Positions 43,354-51,224 of a stretch of 64,000 bases of DNA are shown in pieces. How positions within the stretch are numbered: position 1 is the stretch's first letter; the number at the start of each line of letters is the position of its first letter. Source of the DNA: Planomicrobium sp. CPCC 101079. Its GTDB lineage: Bacteria > Bacillota > Bacilli > Bacillales_A > Planococcaceae. The DNA is taken from NCBI RefSeq assembly GCF_007859275.1, contig NZ_VOHC01000006.1:1-64000 (forward strand), given 5' to 3'. Made by a program: the position numbers and the translations under genes. Below the pieces are notes generated by a model. The model made no database searches and was not told the origin of the DNA. It saw only the letters and a program-made list of their open reading frames with translations.

Positions 43354-43713
43354 CTGTTGGACGGCTCTTATTCGGCATTAGTGGAAGAAACCGGCAAGTT
43401 AATTGGGTTCTTCTGCACCGGCTCTTCTGCTCAAGTGCCGATAGGAAATGAGGCCGGAGCCTATAATGAACCCCGATTAGACATTGGCATTGGTATGAAC
43501 CCCGAACTTACAGGGAAAGGCAATGGCTTCCGGTTCTTTTCGCAGATTCTTGAGCTGGCAAAAGAAGAGGGGAATGGACTGCAGTTTCGATTGACAGTAG
43601 CCGCTTTTAATGAGAGGGCCATTCATTTATACGAAAAACTGGGGTTTGTGAAAGAAAGAGAATTCAGTACCAATTCAACAAAATTTATCACGATGTTTAA
43701 AGGAGATATTTGA
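43237..43713 (+). pseudogene. GNAT acetyltransferase gene with in-frame ochre codon
   Basis: A strong GGAGGAGGTG site precedes the ATG at 43237. The reading frame (MQVWRTEMTKELVVEILNWR, typical for this GNAT subgroup) is stopped by TAA at 43351-43353, the 39th codon, but continues in the same frame for 120 codons with an intact domain (DIGIGMNPELTGKGNGF acetyl-CoA loop, AIHLYEKLGF). The pattern GLQ-stop-LLDGSY suggests a former GAA or CAA. Functional only if the sequence is wrong or the stop is bypassed. Confidence 0.75.
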
Positions 43714-43810
43714 CTGGAATCTTTGTTGAAGGGTGATATGAATGGTTGAGTCTTTTCCTTTTCTTTCCTTTTTAAAAGTTCCAAACAACAACTAAAGGAG
43801 AGGGCTGTAA

Positions 43811-44305
43811 ATGATAGTGAAGTTGGAAAAAGCGTTCGAAGCGGATGCACAGCGCCTATTTGACATGCAACGGGCGGCATTTTTGCCATTGCTTGAAAAA
43901 TATCGGGACTTTGATACAAGTCCAGCAGCTGAACCGATCGAGCAGCTCAGATCAAAAATAACCAATCACAAAAATACGTTCTTTATAATTCTGGCAGATG
44001 GCAAATTGGCTGGTGGGATATGCATAAAACAAAAAGCAGAGGAGCGATTCCGCATCAGTCCGATTTTTGTTCTTCCAGAATACCAAGGGTCTGGCATTGC
44101 ACAGGAGACCTTGCGCCAAGTGGAAATGTGCTTTCCCAATGCTGAAATTTGGCAACTCTCTACTTTACTTGAAGAGAAGGGGAACTGCTATTTGTATGAA
44201 AAAGTTGGCTACATCCAAATAGGGCTACCCAAAATACTGAACGAACGGGCCACGTTGATTCATTATCAAAAAAATGTAAGCACTGGACTGCACGGCAGCT
44301 GTTAG
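43811..44305 (+). CDS. GNAT N-acetyltransferase
   Basis: 164-residue GNAT. MIVKLEKAFEADAQRLFDMQRAAF opens the domain and FVLPEYQGSGIAQETLRQVE is the acetyl-CoA signature, with YEKVGYIQIG closing it. Substrate unknown. AAAGGAGAG precedes the ATG. Its last codons form the left arm of its own terminator. It lies 97 nt downstream of the degenerate GNAT gene. Confidence 0.78.
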   Translation: MIVKLEKAFEADAQRLFDMQRAAFLPLLEKYRDFDTSPAAEPIEQLRSKITNHKNTFFIILADGKLAGGICIKQKAEERFRISPIFVLPEYQGSGIAQETLRQVEMCFPNAEIWQLSTLLEEKGNCYLYEKVGYIQIGLPKILNERATLIHYQKNVSTGLHGSC

Positions 44306-44337
44306 CTGAGTCTAACAATTGCCGTGCAGTTTTTTTA
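44287..44337 (+). terminator. Rho-independent terminator overlapping the gene end
   Basis: ACTGCACGGCA pairs with TGCCGTGCAGT, followed by T7; the left arm is within the last codons of the GNAT gene. Confidence 0.85.
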
Positions 44338-44504
44338 TGGCAAAGTTTGCAAAGGGGAAGCTTGCTTTAGAATATTGATTTTAGCGGTCTCAACAAAATT
44401 TACATAAGAGGATAGGAGAAGGGCCAAACATCTGTTAAAATCAATAAAAAGGATAAAAGTAATTATTTATTTACAATTATTTCAAATAGCTTAGGAGATT
44501 GAAC

Positions 44505-46790
44505 GTGAAACTTAAAATGAGAACAGCAGGCATGATTGGGATAATCATGGGCATATTTATCATTGTGTTATTTTTATTCATCCGTCCATTTATTATTAAC
44601 GATGCCAAATTGATGGATGAAGAATCGCTTATGATTGACCAGAAACGCGTGGAAAATTATATTGGAGCGGAAGCAGAAGATTTACAGCAGCTGAACCGGG
44701 ATTGGGCTTACTGGGATGACACATACCAATTTGTTCAAGATCGCAACGAGGCTTATATCGATTCAAATTTGATGTTGGAGACGTTCTCAAACATTGATAT
44801 CAATTTCATGATTTTCGCAGACATTAATGGTGATATTGTTTATTCGGATGGATATGATTTGTCGGATGCTTCACGGCTTGATTTAGTCAGCGATTTTCCA
44901 CCGGTTTCCGAAGTGCTGGCGCGGACAACAGGGCAAAAAGGAACGGCCATATTAAAGAACGGGAAATATGGTCATTTTCTAATTTCAATTGAGCCAGTTA
45001 TGACAAGCGAAAGAGAAGGGCCGGAAGTCGGATATTTAATTGTAGGCAAATTATTAAACCTTTCTTTTTTTGAGTCGATGAAAAATAGGCTGGCGGTAAA
45101 TATAAAACCAGCTGAGTCCGAAAAAGAAAACGAAGCAGAAATTACCGAAGTAAGCGAGAAGTTATTAAGTACGCAATTCTCGGTTAGTGATGATTTAAGT
45201 TTTGAAATTCAGAAAGAGCGGAAGTATTATACTGAAAAATTAGAGAGCATCAATAACTTGTTTCTGACCTTGTCCCTTGCCACGCTGCTGCTCGTATTTT
45301 TGGTTTACTATTTGCTCGATCTGTTTGTCCTTTCGCGCATTTCCTACCTTTCTGTCCAAATGAAAGACATCAATTTTGATGAACATCTGACTTTGAATAT
45401 TAAAAAATCGAGAAAAGCAAAAGATGAAATTACAGACCTTGAAAACTCCATACAGGAAATGCTGAAGAGCCTTGAAAAAGCCCATGCCAAAGTTTCCAAT
45501 CTTGCTTTCTATGACCAGTTAACGAGCTTGCCAAACCGCTTTAATCTATATAAAGAGTTTGAAAAGCGAATTGAAACAAATGGCTCATCATTTGCGGTAT
45601 TGTTCTTTGATCTGGATGGCTTTAAACAAGTCAACGATTTGCACGGCCATAGCAGTGGAGATGAATTGTTAAAGCTTATCGGCGAACGGATGGCCGGTGT
45701 TACCGAGAAAACCGGAAGCCGGTTATTCCGGATAGGTGGAGATGAATTCATCTTATTAAGCAGTTCAATAGAGCGGAAGGAATTGAGCCGAGAAGTTGAA
45801 AAGTTGATGGAAGCCCTGCGTACAGAGTTCATATTAACGAAAGCGACAGTCGCCATTTCTTCAAGCGTCGGCATAAGCTTCTTCCCGCAGGATGCGAAAA
45901 CGCTGGATGACCTCTTGCAATACGCTGACAGTGCGATGTATGAGGCAAAAAACAACGGAAAAAACGGCTATGTATTCTATGAGGATTTAAGCAATAAAAA
46001 CTATTATAAAAATATATTGAATCTGAAATATGATTTAATACATGCTGCAGCCAAGAAGCAACTATACCTTGAATATCAGCCAATAATGGATCATACAGGA
46101 AATCAGATGTTCGGAGTGGAAGCATTGGTTCGATGGAATCACCCGGAACAAGGAAAGCTCGCACCGCTGCAATTTATTCCGCTAGCTGAAGAGACAGGTG
46201 TGATCAATGATATAGGCGAATGGGTCCTTAGAAAAGCGATAAAAGACATCGGGGAGTGGAATAACACTCACGGGGAATCCCTGCGGGTTGCGGTGAATGT
46301 TTCAAAATCACAGTTGAAAAAGAAAGAAGTCTTGCTCCGGCTTATTGACGAGGCGCTTCTGGAAAACAATTTTCCTGCGCATTTGCTGCAAGTCGAAATA
46401 ACAGAAAGTGATACGGTAACCGAGCATCAAGAAATTGCGGTATTGACTCGCGAGTTAAAAGCACGGAATATTTGTGTGGCCATGGATGATTTTGGTGTTG
46501 GGACTTCCTCGCTCTTCCATTTGATCAAAATGGATGTGGATGTTGTGAAAATCGACCGAAGCTTTCTCCAAAAGGTGCCGGCAAGCAAAAAAGATACGAT
46601 TCTTTTAACTGGACTGTATCGGACATTCAAGGAATTGGATATCCAAGTAGTGACAGAAGGCATCGAAACAGAAGAACAGCGGAATTTTTTGAAAGCCGAA
46701 AAGACGCATTTGCAAGGTTTCTATTTCAGCCAACCTGTTTTGCTGGAACAATTGGAGAAAATCCAAAAAATGTGGCAAGCAGCTGTATAG
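44505..46790 (+). CDS. CHASE4-GGDEF-EAL c-di-GMP signalling protein
   Basis: 761-residue membrane protein. Helix 1 (about 8-28), an extracytoplasmic CHASE4 sensor (NRDWAYWDDTYQFV, FADINGDIVYSDGYDL), helix 2 (about 250-272) with a HAMP-like linker, a GGDEF domain (RIGGDEFILL, no RxxD I-site seen) and a C-terminal EAL domain. EAL residues look complete: FGVEALVRWNHP, DDFGVGTSS, KIDRSFLQKV and VTEGIETEEQ. It may therefore both make and degrade c-di-GMP. Start GTG at 44505 with TAGGAG 7 nt upstream; TTG two codons earlier is less likely. Confidence 0.88.
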   Translation: MKLKMRTAGMIGIIMGIFIIVLFLFIRPFIINDAKLMDEESLMIDQKRVENYIGAEAEDLQQLNRDWAYWDDTYQFVQDRNEAYIDSNLMLETFSNIDINFMIFADINGDIVYSDGYDLSDASRLDLVSDFPPVSEVLARTTGQKGTAILKNGKYGHFLISIEPVMTSEREGPEVGYLIVGKLLNLSFFESMKNRLAVNIKPAESEKENEAEITEVSEKLLSTQFSVSDDLSFEIQKERKYYTEKLESINNLFLTLSLATLLLVFLVYYLLDLFVLSRISYLSVQMKDINFDEHLTLNIKKSRKAKDEITDLENSIQEMLKSLEKAHAKVSNLAFYDQLTSLPNRFNLYKEFEKRIETNGSSFAVLFFDLDGFKQVNDLHGHSSGDELLKLIGERMAGVTEKTGSRLFRIGGDEFILLSSSIERKELSREVEKLMEALRTEFILTKATVAISSSVGISFFPQDAKTLDDLLQYADSAMYEAKNNGKNGYVFYEDLSNKNYYKNILNLKYDLIHAAAKKQLYLEYQPIMDHTGNQMFGVEALVRWNHPEQGKLAPLQFIPLAEETGVINDIGEWVLRKAIKDIGEWNNTHGESLRVAVNVSKSQLKKKEVLLRLIDEALLENNFPAHLLQVEITESDTVTEHQEIAVLTRELKARNICVAMDDFGVGTSSLFHLIKMDVDVVKIDRSFLQKVPASKKDTILLTGLYRTFKELDIQVVTEGIETEEQRNFLKAEKTHLQGFYFSQPVLLEQLEKIQKMWQAAV

Positions 46791-46812
46791 CAGTCAAGAG
46801 GGCCAACGAAAT

Positions 46813-46846
46813 AAAAAAGCGAATCCACAACTGGATTCGCTTTTTT
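46813..46846. terminator. Bidirectional terminator
   Basis: AAAAAAGCGAATCCA and TGGATTCGCTTTTTT form a 15-bp stem with a 4-nt loop, serving the GGDEF-EAL gene and the convergent RibT-like gene. Confidence 0.92.
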
Positions 46847-46847
46847 A

Positions 46848-47243
46848 TTACGAAATGTATTTGGTGGACGGCCGGTAATTTGCATCACTGCCGGAGGGAG
46901 AATTCAAGCATTTATCTAAGAATCTTTGAGTTTCCTGAGTGCCGCGCATTTCCCGCGGCTGCATAATTTTTTGGAGTTTGTCGACCATTTGATGACCGAT
47001 TCCTTCGCCACGGAAGGAAGGGCATAAGGACAAATGATGGACAGTAAAATGATCGTCTGCAACTTCCGCTCCAATCAGCCCAACAAAATCTTCCCCTTCT
47101 TTCCAAAGGAAGAGCTGCCAATCGGGCTTTTCTTGATAGATTTGCATTGTTTGCCGCAGTTTCTTTAAATCGCGTTCTTCAGGCATGAAGGCCAACATTC
47201 CCATAGCAATTTTCTCACAAGATTTCTTGTATCTGAATAGCAT
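46848..47243 (-). CDS. RibT-like GNAT acetyltransferase (copy 1)
   Basis: 131-residue GNAT of the RibT type: MLFRYKKSCEKIAMGMLAFMPEE matches the start of B. subtilis RibT (RYKKSFEKIAMGLLSF), with acetyl-CoA loop LSLCPSFRGEGIGHQMV and a C-terminal QRFLDKC. RibT is encoded at the end of the B. subtilis riboflavin operon but its acceptor is unknown. Here no rib genes are near; instead the leader element C lies just upstream (47356-47425). A second copy lies at 60.7 kb. AAAGAGG precedes the ATG at 47243. Confidence 0.8.
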   Translation of the reverse strand: MLFRYKKSCEKIAMGMLAFMPEERDLKKLRQTMQIYQEKPDWQLFLWKEGEDFVGLIGAEVADDHFTVHHLSLCPSFRGEGIGHQMVDKLQKIMQPREMRGTQETQRFLDKCLNSPSGSDANYRPSTKYIS

Positions 47244-47355
47244 AGTACATTCCTCTTTCCCTTGATTGATCACCACTGTAAATCGCAAAGAAGTTTGAGG
47301 CAAAGAATCGTTTTATCGGATGGCAAGTGAAGTTGTTTTTGCTTTCCTAAGAGCC

Positions 47356-47425
47356 AAAAAGCCGAAAAGAGACCCTAGCGTTGGGATTCTTTCCGGCTTT
47401 GTCAACAGCGCTATGGTCTGTAACA
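47356..47425 (-). ncRNA. Leader/terminator element, copy C, upstream of RibT-like gene
   Basis: On the minus strand: TGTTACAG, loop, CTGTTGACA (first hairpin, TGT-x-ACAG with CTGT-xx-ACA), then AAGCCGGAAAGA, CCC loop GGG, TCTTTTCGGCTT and T5 (terminator). It aligns with copy B at 59921-59986, including ACAGAC, TAG-GCTG and the GCCG(A/G)A(A/G)AGA stem. The hairpin is followed 113 nt later by the RibT-like start, so termination control of that gene is plausible. Confidence 0.6.
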
Positions 47426-47533
47426 CGTACCAATGAAATATGAGTTGGCAATGAGCAGCATTTTTCAATTAAGTTTATTCTAATCACTTTCACTTGAAAA
47501 GTACAGAAAATAATCCATCCGCATAAAGGCATA

Positions 47534-47567
47534 GGAAAACCGGCATCTTAGAAGATGCCGGTTTTCC
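47534..47567. terminator. Perfect 16-bp hairpin
   Basis: GGAAAACCGGCATCTT pairs with AAGATGCCGGTTTTCC around a 2-nt loop. It has nearly the same sequence as the terminator of the M23 gene (47906-47938) but no gene directly precedes it on either strand; possibly a relict or duplicated terminator. An open frame of 62 codons across it looks spurious. Confidence 0.5.
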
Positions 47568-47763
47568 AGCTTGCCAAGGAACTTCTTTTTTGCAGCACTG
47601 AAACTAATATCGCTCTTGCTAGTGCCCAAAACAGCTGCGCTTGCCGCGGGCTTGCTGGTTTCCTCCATAGCCCAAGATGCACCGGTAAAGATAGAACAAG
47701 TAGCTGCCCTTAGCTTGTATACCCCTTCTTTCTTCGGTTTCCTTCGTTAGCTGCATCCTGAAT

Positions 47764-47880
47764 AGAGCGGAAGCCGGCGACTCCTGCGGGAAAGCGAGCA
47801 GCTTGAGACCCTGGAGGCGCGAACGCGCCGAAGCGGCTCAACGCTCGCCCGCGGAACGCATCCGGCTGGAGGGCAATGAA
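47764..47880 (+). repeat. GC-rich intergenic repeat element
   Basis: About 117 bp starting GAGCGGAAGCCGGCGACTCC, with an internal GGCGCG/CGCGCC hairpin, alternating complementary blocks (CTCCTGCGGG against CCCGCGG) and ending GGCTGGAGGGCAATGAAC. It is far more GC-rich than its surroundings. I recognise this type as a structured intergenic repeat dispersed in Bacillus/Planococcus genomes. Weak partial matches occur at 23.75-23.92 kb. Function unknown. Confidence 0.6.
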
Positions 47881-47905
47881 CAGTTAACCAACTTTCCCAA
47901 CAGAA

Positions 47906-47938
47906 TAAAAAAACGGCATCTTAAAAGATGCCGGTTTT
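47906..47938 (-). terminator. Terminator of the M23 peptidase gene
   Basis: On the minus strand CGGCATCTT and AAGATGCCG form the stem, followed by T8. Confidence 0.8.
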
Positions 47939-47944
47939 CGGATA

Positions 47945-49417
47945 TTATAAAGAAACGTATGCTGCAGGGTTAACTGCATTCGTACGAGATCCATTCCAAG
48001 GTCCTACGTGAATTTCAAAGTGCAAGTGAGATCCAGTTGAACGGCCTGTGTTGCCCATTCCGCCAATTCGTTGCCCTTGTGAAACGGCTTGGCCTTTCGA
48101 TACGCCGATAGAGCTCAAGTGAGCGTAAACAGTGGCATGCGTTTGTCCGTTAATGGAGTGAGTCAGGATAATTACGTTTCCGTAGCCACCCATAGTTCCT
48201 GCAAATGATACATAACCGCTGGCTGCTGCCTTGATCGTGGTGCCAACACCGTTCGCGATATCCACGCCTTGGTGGAATTCAGGGCCATCTCCGATGTCGC
48301 GCCATCCGAACTTCGAAGTAAAGCGTCCAGAAGCCGGTGTGATGAATCCAGAACTGCTTGCCGCTGGTGCAGAAGAAGCGGCAACTGAGTTGCTTGCAGT
48401 TGTTGTTTTAGGTGCAGTTGCTGCTTTGCTGGCTGCAGCAGCTTTCTTTTCAGCTGCAGCAGCGCGCTCTTGAGCCGCTTCTCTTTCAGCTGCATTCTTT
48501 GCTGCTGCTATTTCAGCCGCTGCTTGCTTTTCAGCAGCCGCACGTTCAGCAGCCGCTCTTTCTTGGGCAGCTTTTCTTTCAGCAGCCAATTTACGCTGGC
48601 GTTCTTCTTCTGCTTTGCGTGCTATTTCCGCAAGGCGTTCTTGCTCTTCCTCAATTTCTTTTGCGATTTTTGAACTAACTTCGATTGATTCGTTGCGTTG
48701 TTGCACCAAGTTAGCTTTTTCTTTTTCCAAACGTTGTTGTTCAGCCTCTAATTCCTTAACAAGGCCAGCCTGTTCTTTTTTCTGGCTGTCCAATGACGCT
48801 TTCAGGTCAACAAGTTCTGCACGGCGTTCTTCTTGCTGGGCAAGTTTTGTTTCAACTTCCGCTTTTTGTTCCGCTAAAAGCTTTTTGTCTTCTGCTTGCT
48901 CGCGCATAATATCGCGGTCAGCTTCGATCAATGTGTTAACGGCTGACATACGGTCGATAAAATCGACAAAGTCGTTTGCGCCAAGAAGCACGTCTACGTA
49001 GTCAACTGAACCGCCGCTTAATTGGATAGCGCGAGCGCGTTCTTGAAGCAGCTCCTCGCGTTCTGCAATTTTACGTTCCAATTCTTCAATCGATTTTCTC
49101 AATTCGTCGATTTCCGATTTTGTTTGGTCAATTTTGTTTTGTACATCATTGATTTTTGTTTCTGTATCACGGATTTTCGTGTTTAATTCATCTATTTTTT
49201 TTGCTAGTTTCTCTAGCGTAGAGGCATTTTGGGTTAATTTTTCCGTTTTATCGCTGATGCCGGAGTTTAATTGACCTTGTTGTTGCTTAGCTTCTTGTTG
49301 TTGTTGTTTTAACTCGTCTAACTTGTCCGCATTTGCTGCTGTAGGCAAGAAAATAGTCAATGCCAATACAGAAGAAATACCGGATAATAGCCATTTTGAT
49401 TTCACTTTCAAGTTCAT
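47945..49417 (-). CDS. Secreted coiled-coil M23 peptidase (cell-wall hydrolase)
   Basis: 490-residue exported protein: signal peptide (residues 1-30, cut after ANA), long coiled coil (about 31-270, heptad-rich, like EnvC and the N-terminus of CwlO), an alanine-rich linker (about 280-350) and a C-terminal lysostaphin-type M23 domain (365-485). Zinc ligands are in FHQGVDIAN (HxxxD) and GSHLHFEIH (HxH). The architecture fits a peptidoglycan endopeptidase acting in septum splitting or elongation with a membrane partner such as FtsEX. AAAGGGG 5 nt before the ATG. Single gene with a long AT-rich upstream region. Confidence 0.88.
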   Translation of the reverse strand: MNLKVKSKWLLSGISSVLALTIFLPTAANADKLDELKQQQQEAKQQQGQLNSGISDKTEKLTQNASTLEKLAKKIDELNTKIRDTETKINDVQNKIDQTKSEIDELRKSIEELERKIAEREELLQERARAIQLSGGSVDYVDVLLGANDFVDFIDRMSAVNTLIEADRDIMREQAEDKKLLAEQKAEVETKLAQQEERRAELVDLKASLDSQKKEQAGLVKELEAEQQRLEKEKANLVQQRNESIEVSSKIAKEIEEEQERLAEIARKAEEERQRKLAAERKAAQERAAAERAAAEKQAAAEIAAAKNAAEREAAQERAAAAEKKAAAASKAATAPKTTTASNSVAASSAPAASSSGFITPASGRFTSKFGWRDIGDGPEFHQGVDIANGVGTTIKAAASGYVSFAGTMGGYGNVIILTHSINGQTHATVYAHLSSIGVSKGQAVSQGQRIGGMGNTGRSTGSHLHFEIHVGPWNGSRTNAVNPAAYVSL

Positions 49418-49770
49418 GTTCCCCTTTCAAATCTGCGTGCTCATTTAATGGTGTATGTATTCTCTCTGTATAAGAGAAGATCTATGTGAAGTACTAAAAC
49501 TATTACTGAAAACTAATTTCCTAAAATTTTCTAATAAGGAATTCAACAAGAAATCTTTTCCTTTAAAAGCCACAAGTAGAATTATAACACCTTAAACGTT
49601 TACTTTTATTACAATTACGTATCAATTTAGATTCAAAATTAAAAGCTAACACAAAAAGATACTTAATCTTCTAAGATTTGTAATTCTTTTTACCTGCTAA
49701 AATGTTTATTAATATCAAAAAAATTTTATAAATGAAGATATCCGCAAATTAAATACAATAAAAATCAGAA
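49418..49770. other. AT-rich intergenic region between divergent genes
   Basis: About 350 bp with no gene. A TATAAT on the minus strand near 49577-49582 could be the -10 of the peptidase gene, but no convincing -35 is found at 17 bp. I looked for WalR-type TGTWAH-N5-TGTWAH boxes, expected for CwlO-like hydrolases, and found only a half-site. Confidence 0.4.
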
Positions 49771-49795
49771 GTTTAATTTGTAATATAAGGGGAAA
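49771..49795 (+). promoter_or_regulatory. Sigma-B-type promoter
   Basis: GTTTAA (49771-49776), 13-bp spacer, GGGAAA (49790-49795): a full match to the sigma-B consensus GTTTAA-N13/15-GGGWAW. It lies about 50 nt before the YflT-type general stress gene, whose B. subtilis relatives belong to the sigma-B regulon. Confidence 0.75.
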
Positions 49796-49846
49796 ACAGT
49801 CCAAAACTATGCATTGGAAAAATTAAAGCCTAGGGAGGCGGTAAGG

Positions 49847-50539
49847 ATGTCTCAGAAAAGAGTAGTGGGTTCCTTTAATACCGAGAACGAAGCGATCAAT
49901 GCGATAGAAGACCTGAAAAGACAAGGGTACAACTCCGAGGATATTTCGGTGCTTAGCAAAGACAAACAAGAAACCGAAACGGTAGCGGGCGAAACGGATA
50001 CGAATTTTGTGGAAGGAGCTGCGACAGGGGCTACGGCAGGAGGGGCGCTTGGCGGATTAGGCGGCGTCTTGGCTGGTATGGGCGCCCTCGCAATTCCCGG
50101 AATCGGTCCAATTGTCGCTGCGGGGCCGGTAGCTGCCGGTTTGATGGGTGCAGCAGCCGGAGCCGGGGCTGGCGGCTTGGCCGGGGCCTTGATCGGAATG
50201 GGAGTGCCGGATGATGAAGCCGAAGAATATGGACGGCATTTCGATGAAGGGCGGATTTTGGTGTTAGCGGAAGAGCATGGCAATTCGCTCGCGGATCGTA
50301 GTGGCTCGGAAGATTTCCGTAGAGACGCGCACGGCGGCAATGATGAGGATCCAGCGGGCACAGGGCTATTCGGCGGACGTGACCGCGATGCTGAAGGAAG
50401 CGGTTTGTTCAGAAGAAATGACCGTGATTCAACGGGACCGGATGCCATCATTGACAATGACCTCCACGATAACAGCCGAGATACGAGTCTGGGAAGCGAC
50501 ACCGATGAAATCAGAAAAAGAGGGCCTGCTGGCTTATAA
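49847..50539 (+). CDS. General stress protein (YflT/GSP17M domain) with glycine-zipper
   Basis: 230-residue protein. Residues 1-50 form the GSP17M/YflT domain (KRVVGSFNTENEAINAIEDLKRQGYNSEDISVLSK), residues 60-130 are a Gly/Ala-rich zipper with two helices (GGLGGVLAGMGAL, AAGPVAAGLMGAAAGAGAGG), and the C-terminal 90 residues are Asp/Arg-rich, low complexity. B. subtilis YflT is a sigma-B-dependent stress protein; a matching promoter is present here. ATG at 49847 with GGGAGG upstream. Biochemical role unknown. Confidence 0.82.
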   Translation: MSQKRVVGSFNTENEAINAIEDLKRQGYNSEDISVLSKDKQETETVAGETDTNFVEGAATGATAGGALGGLGGVLAGMGALAIPGIGPIVAAGPVAAGLMGAAAGAGAGGLAGALIGMGVPDDEAEEYGRHFDEGRILVLAEEHGNSLADRSGSEDFRRDAHGGNDEDPAGTGLFGGRDRDAEGSGLFRRNDRDSTGPDAIIDNDLHDNSRDTSLGSDTDEIRKRGPAGL

Positions 50540-50552
50540 TAGAGAGAAATCG

Positions 50553-50581
50553 AAGCCATTCTTGCTGCAGAATGGCTTTTT
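50553..50581 (+). terminator. Rho-independent terminator
   Basis: AAGCCATTCT pairs with AGAATGGCTT, followed by T5, directly after the stress protein gene. Confidence 0.85.
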
Positions 50582-50688
50582 GCAGCAAATGAAGCGATGC
50601 TGCCGGAAAATTCACTATCTGTAAGGCGCCGGTTGTGATAAAGTTGATTTTCATGCGATAAAGTCAGGAAAGTATCGGAGTGATAGAA

Positions 50689-50874
50689 ATGACGAAGAAA
50701 AAGAAGAGCGGAATAGGGCAAGGAACGGGCAAAAAAGGCTGGAACCGATGGAAAGCCGGCGCCAACAAAGCCAAAAGTGCCAAACCTTATACGAGTAAAG
50801 GAAACAAACGGCAAGAAGAGCCAAAAGGCAATGAAACAGCCAAGGAAAAAGCTACTGAATGGGTGGATGGATAA
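50689..50874 (+). CDS. Small basic protein (DUF3934-like)
   Basis: 61-residue highly basic protein: MTKKKKSGIGQGTGKKGWNRWKAGANKAKSAKPY. The GTGKKGWNRW core resembles small DUF3934 proteins of Bacillales. Nucleic-acid or cell-wall binding would fit the charge but is unproven. ATG at 50689 follows GGAG by 8 nt; a GTG three codons upstream is less likely. Confidence 0.6.
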   Translation: MTKKKKSGIGQGTGKKGWNRWKAGANKAKSAKPYTSKGNKRQEEPKGNETAKEKATEWVDG

Positions 50875-50894
50875 ACGGCACTGCCCTATTATAT

Positions 50895-50950
50895 AAGCAC
50901 TTTCATTAAGAAAGCATTTCGACCTGGAAAGCGGGTGGGAGTGCTTTTTT
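50895..50950 (+). terminator. Rho-independent terminator
   Basis: AAGCACT and AGTGCTT bracket a longer imperfect helix (TTTC/GAAA), ending in T6. It follows the small basic protein gene. Confidence 0.65.
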
Positions 50951-51224
50951 CTTTATTGGAAAAACGAGTAGGTATGTATGGGCTGGTTGCTTGCACCAAT
51001 CGGTAAACTGTCATTAAATTGCTATATGGAAATCTTTCAAGCCAAGAATTGGTCGATATAGCCGCTGATTTATCGAATCGCAGCTGCCTCTGTTTGGAGT
51101 TTTGTATTTTTTTGAGGTGGTATTGTAAAGTTACCGCTTGGAAATTGCGAGAGAAAAGCAGATTAACGTGACATACAGATGCGCTTATTCTGATTTGAAA
51201 TGCAGAAAAGAAAGTAGGGGTTGG
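50951..51224. other. Intergenic region without recognised gene
   Basis: No gene called. A rightward stretch near 50990-51090 reads as broken helix-turn-helix-like sequence (TVIKLL, SQELVDIAADLSNR) with an early stop, possibly a decayed regulator; the similarity is too short to annotate. Confidence 0.25.

Noticed and set aside
47480-47668. 62-codon minus-strand frame with Ala/Ser-rich start
   Set aside because: Runs through the perfect hairpin at 47534-47567 and has no good ribosome site; not accepted as a gene.
48231-49001. Several open frames opposite the M23 peptidase gene
   Set aside because: Shadows of alanine- and glutamate-rich coiled-coil coding; no independent signals.
49418-49770. 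WalR (YycF) binding site before the M23 peptidase
   Set aside because: Only one TGTAAT half-site was found; the second half at 5-bp spacing does not match.
49852-50814. Minus-strand open frame of 320 codons
   Set aside because: Antisense to the general stress protein and small basic protein genes; proline/serine-rich composition is the complement of Gly/Ala coding and there is no ribosome site.
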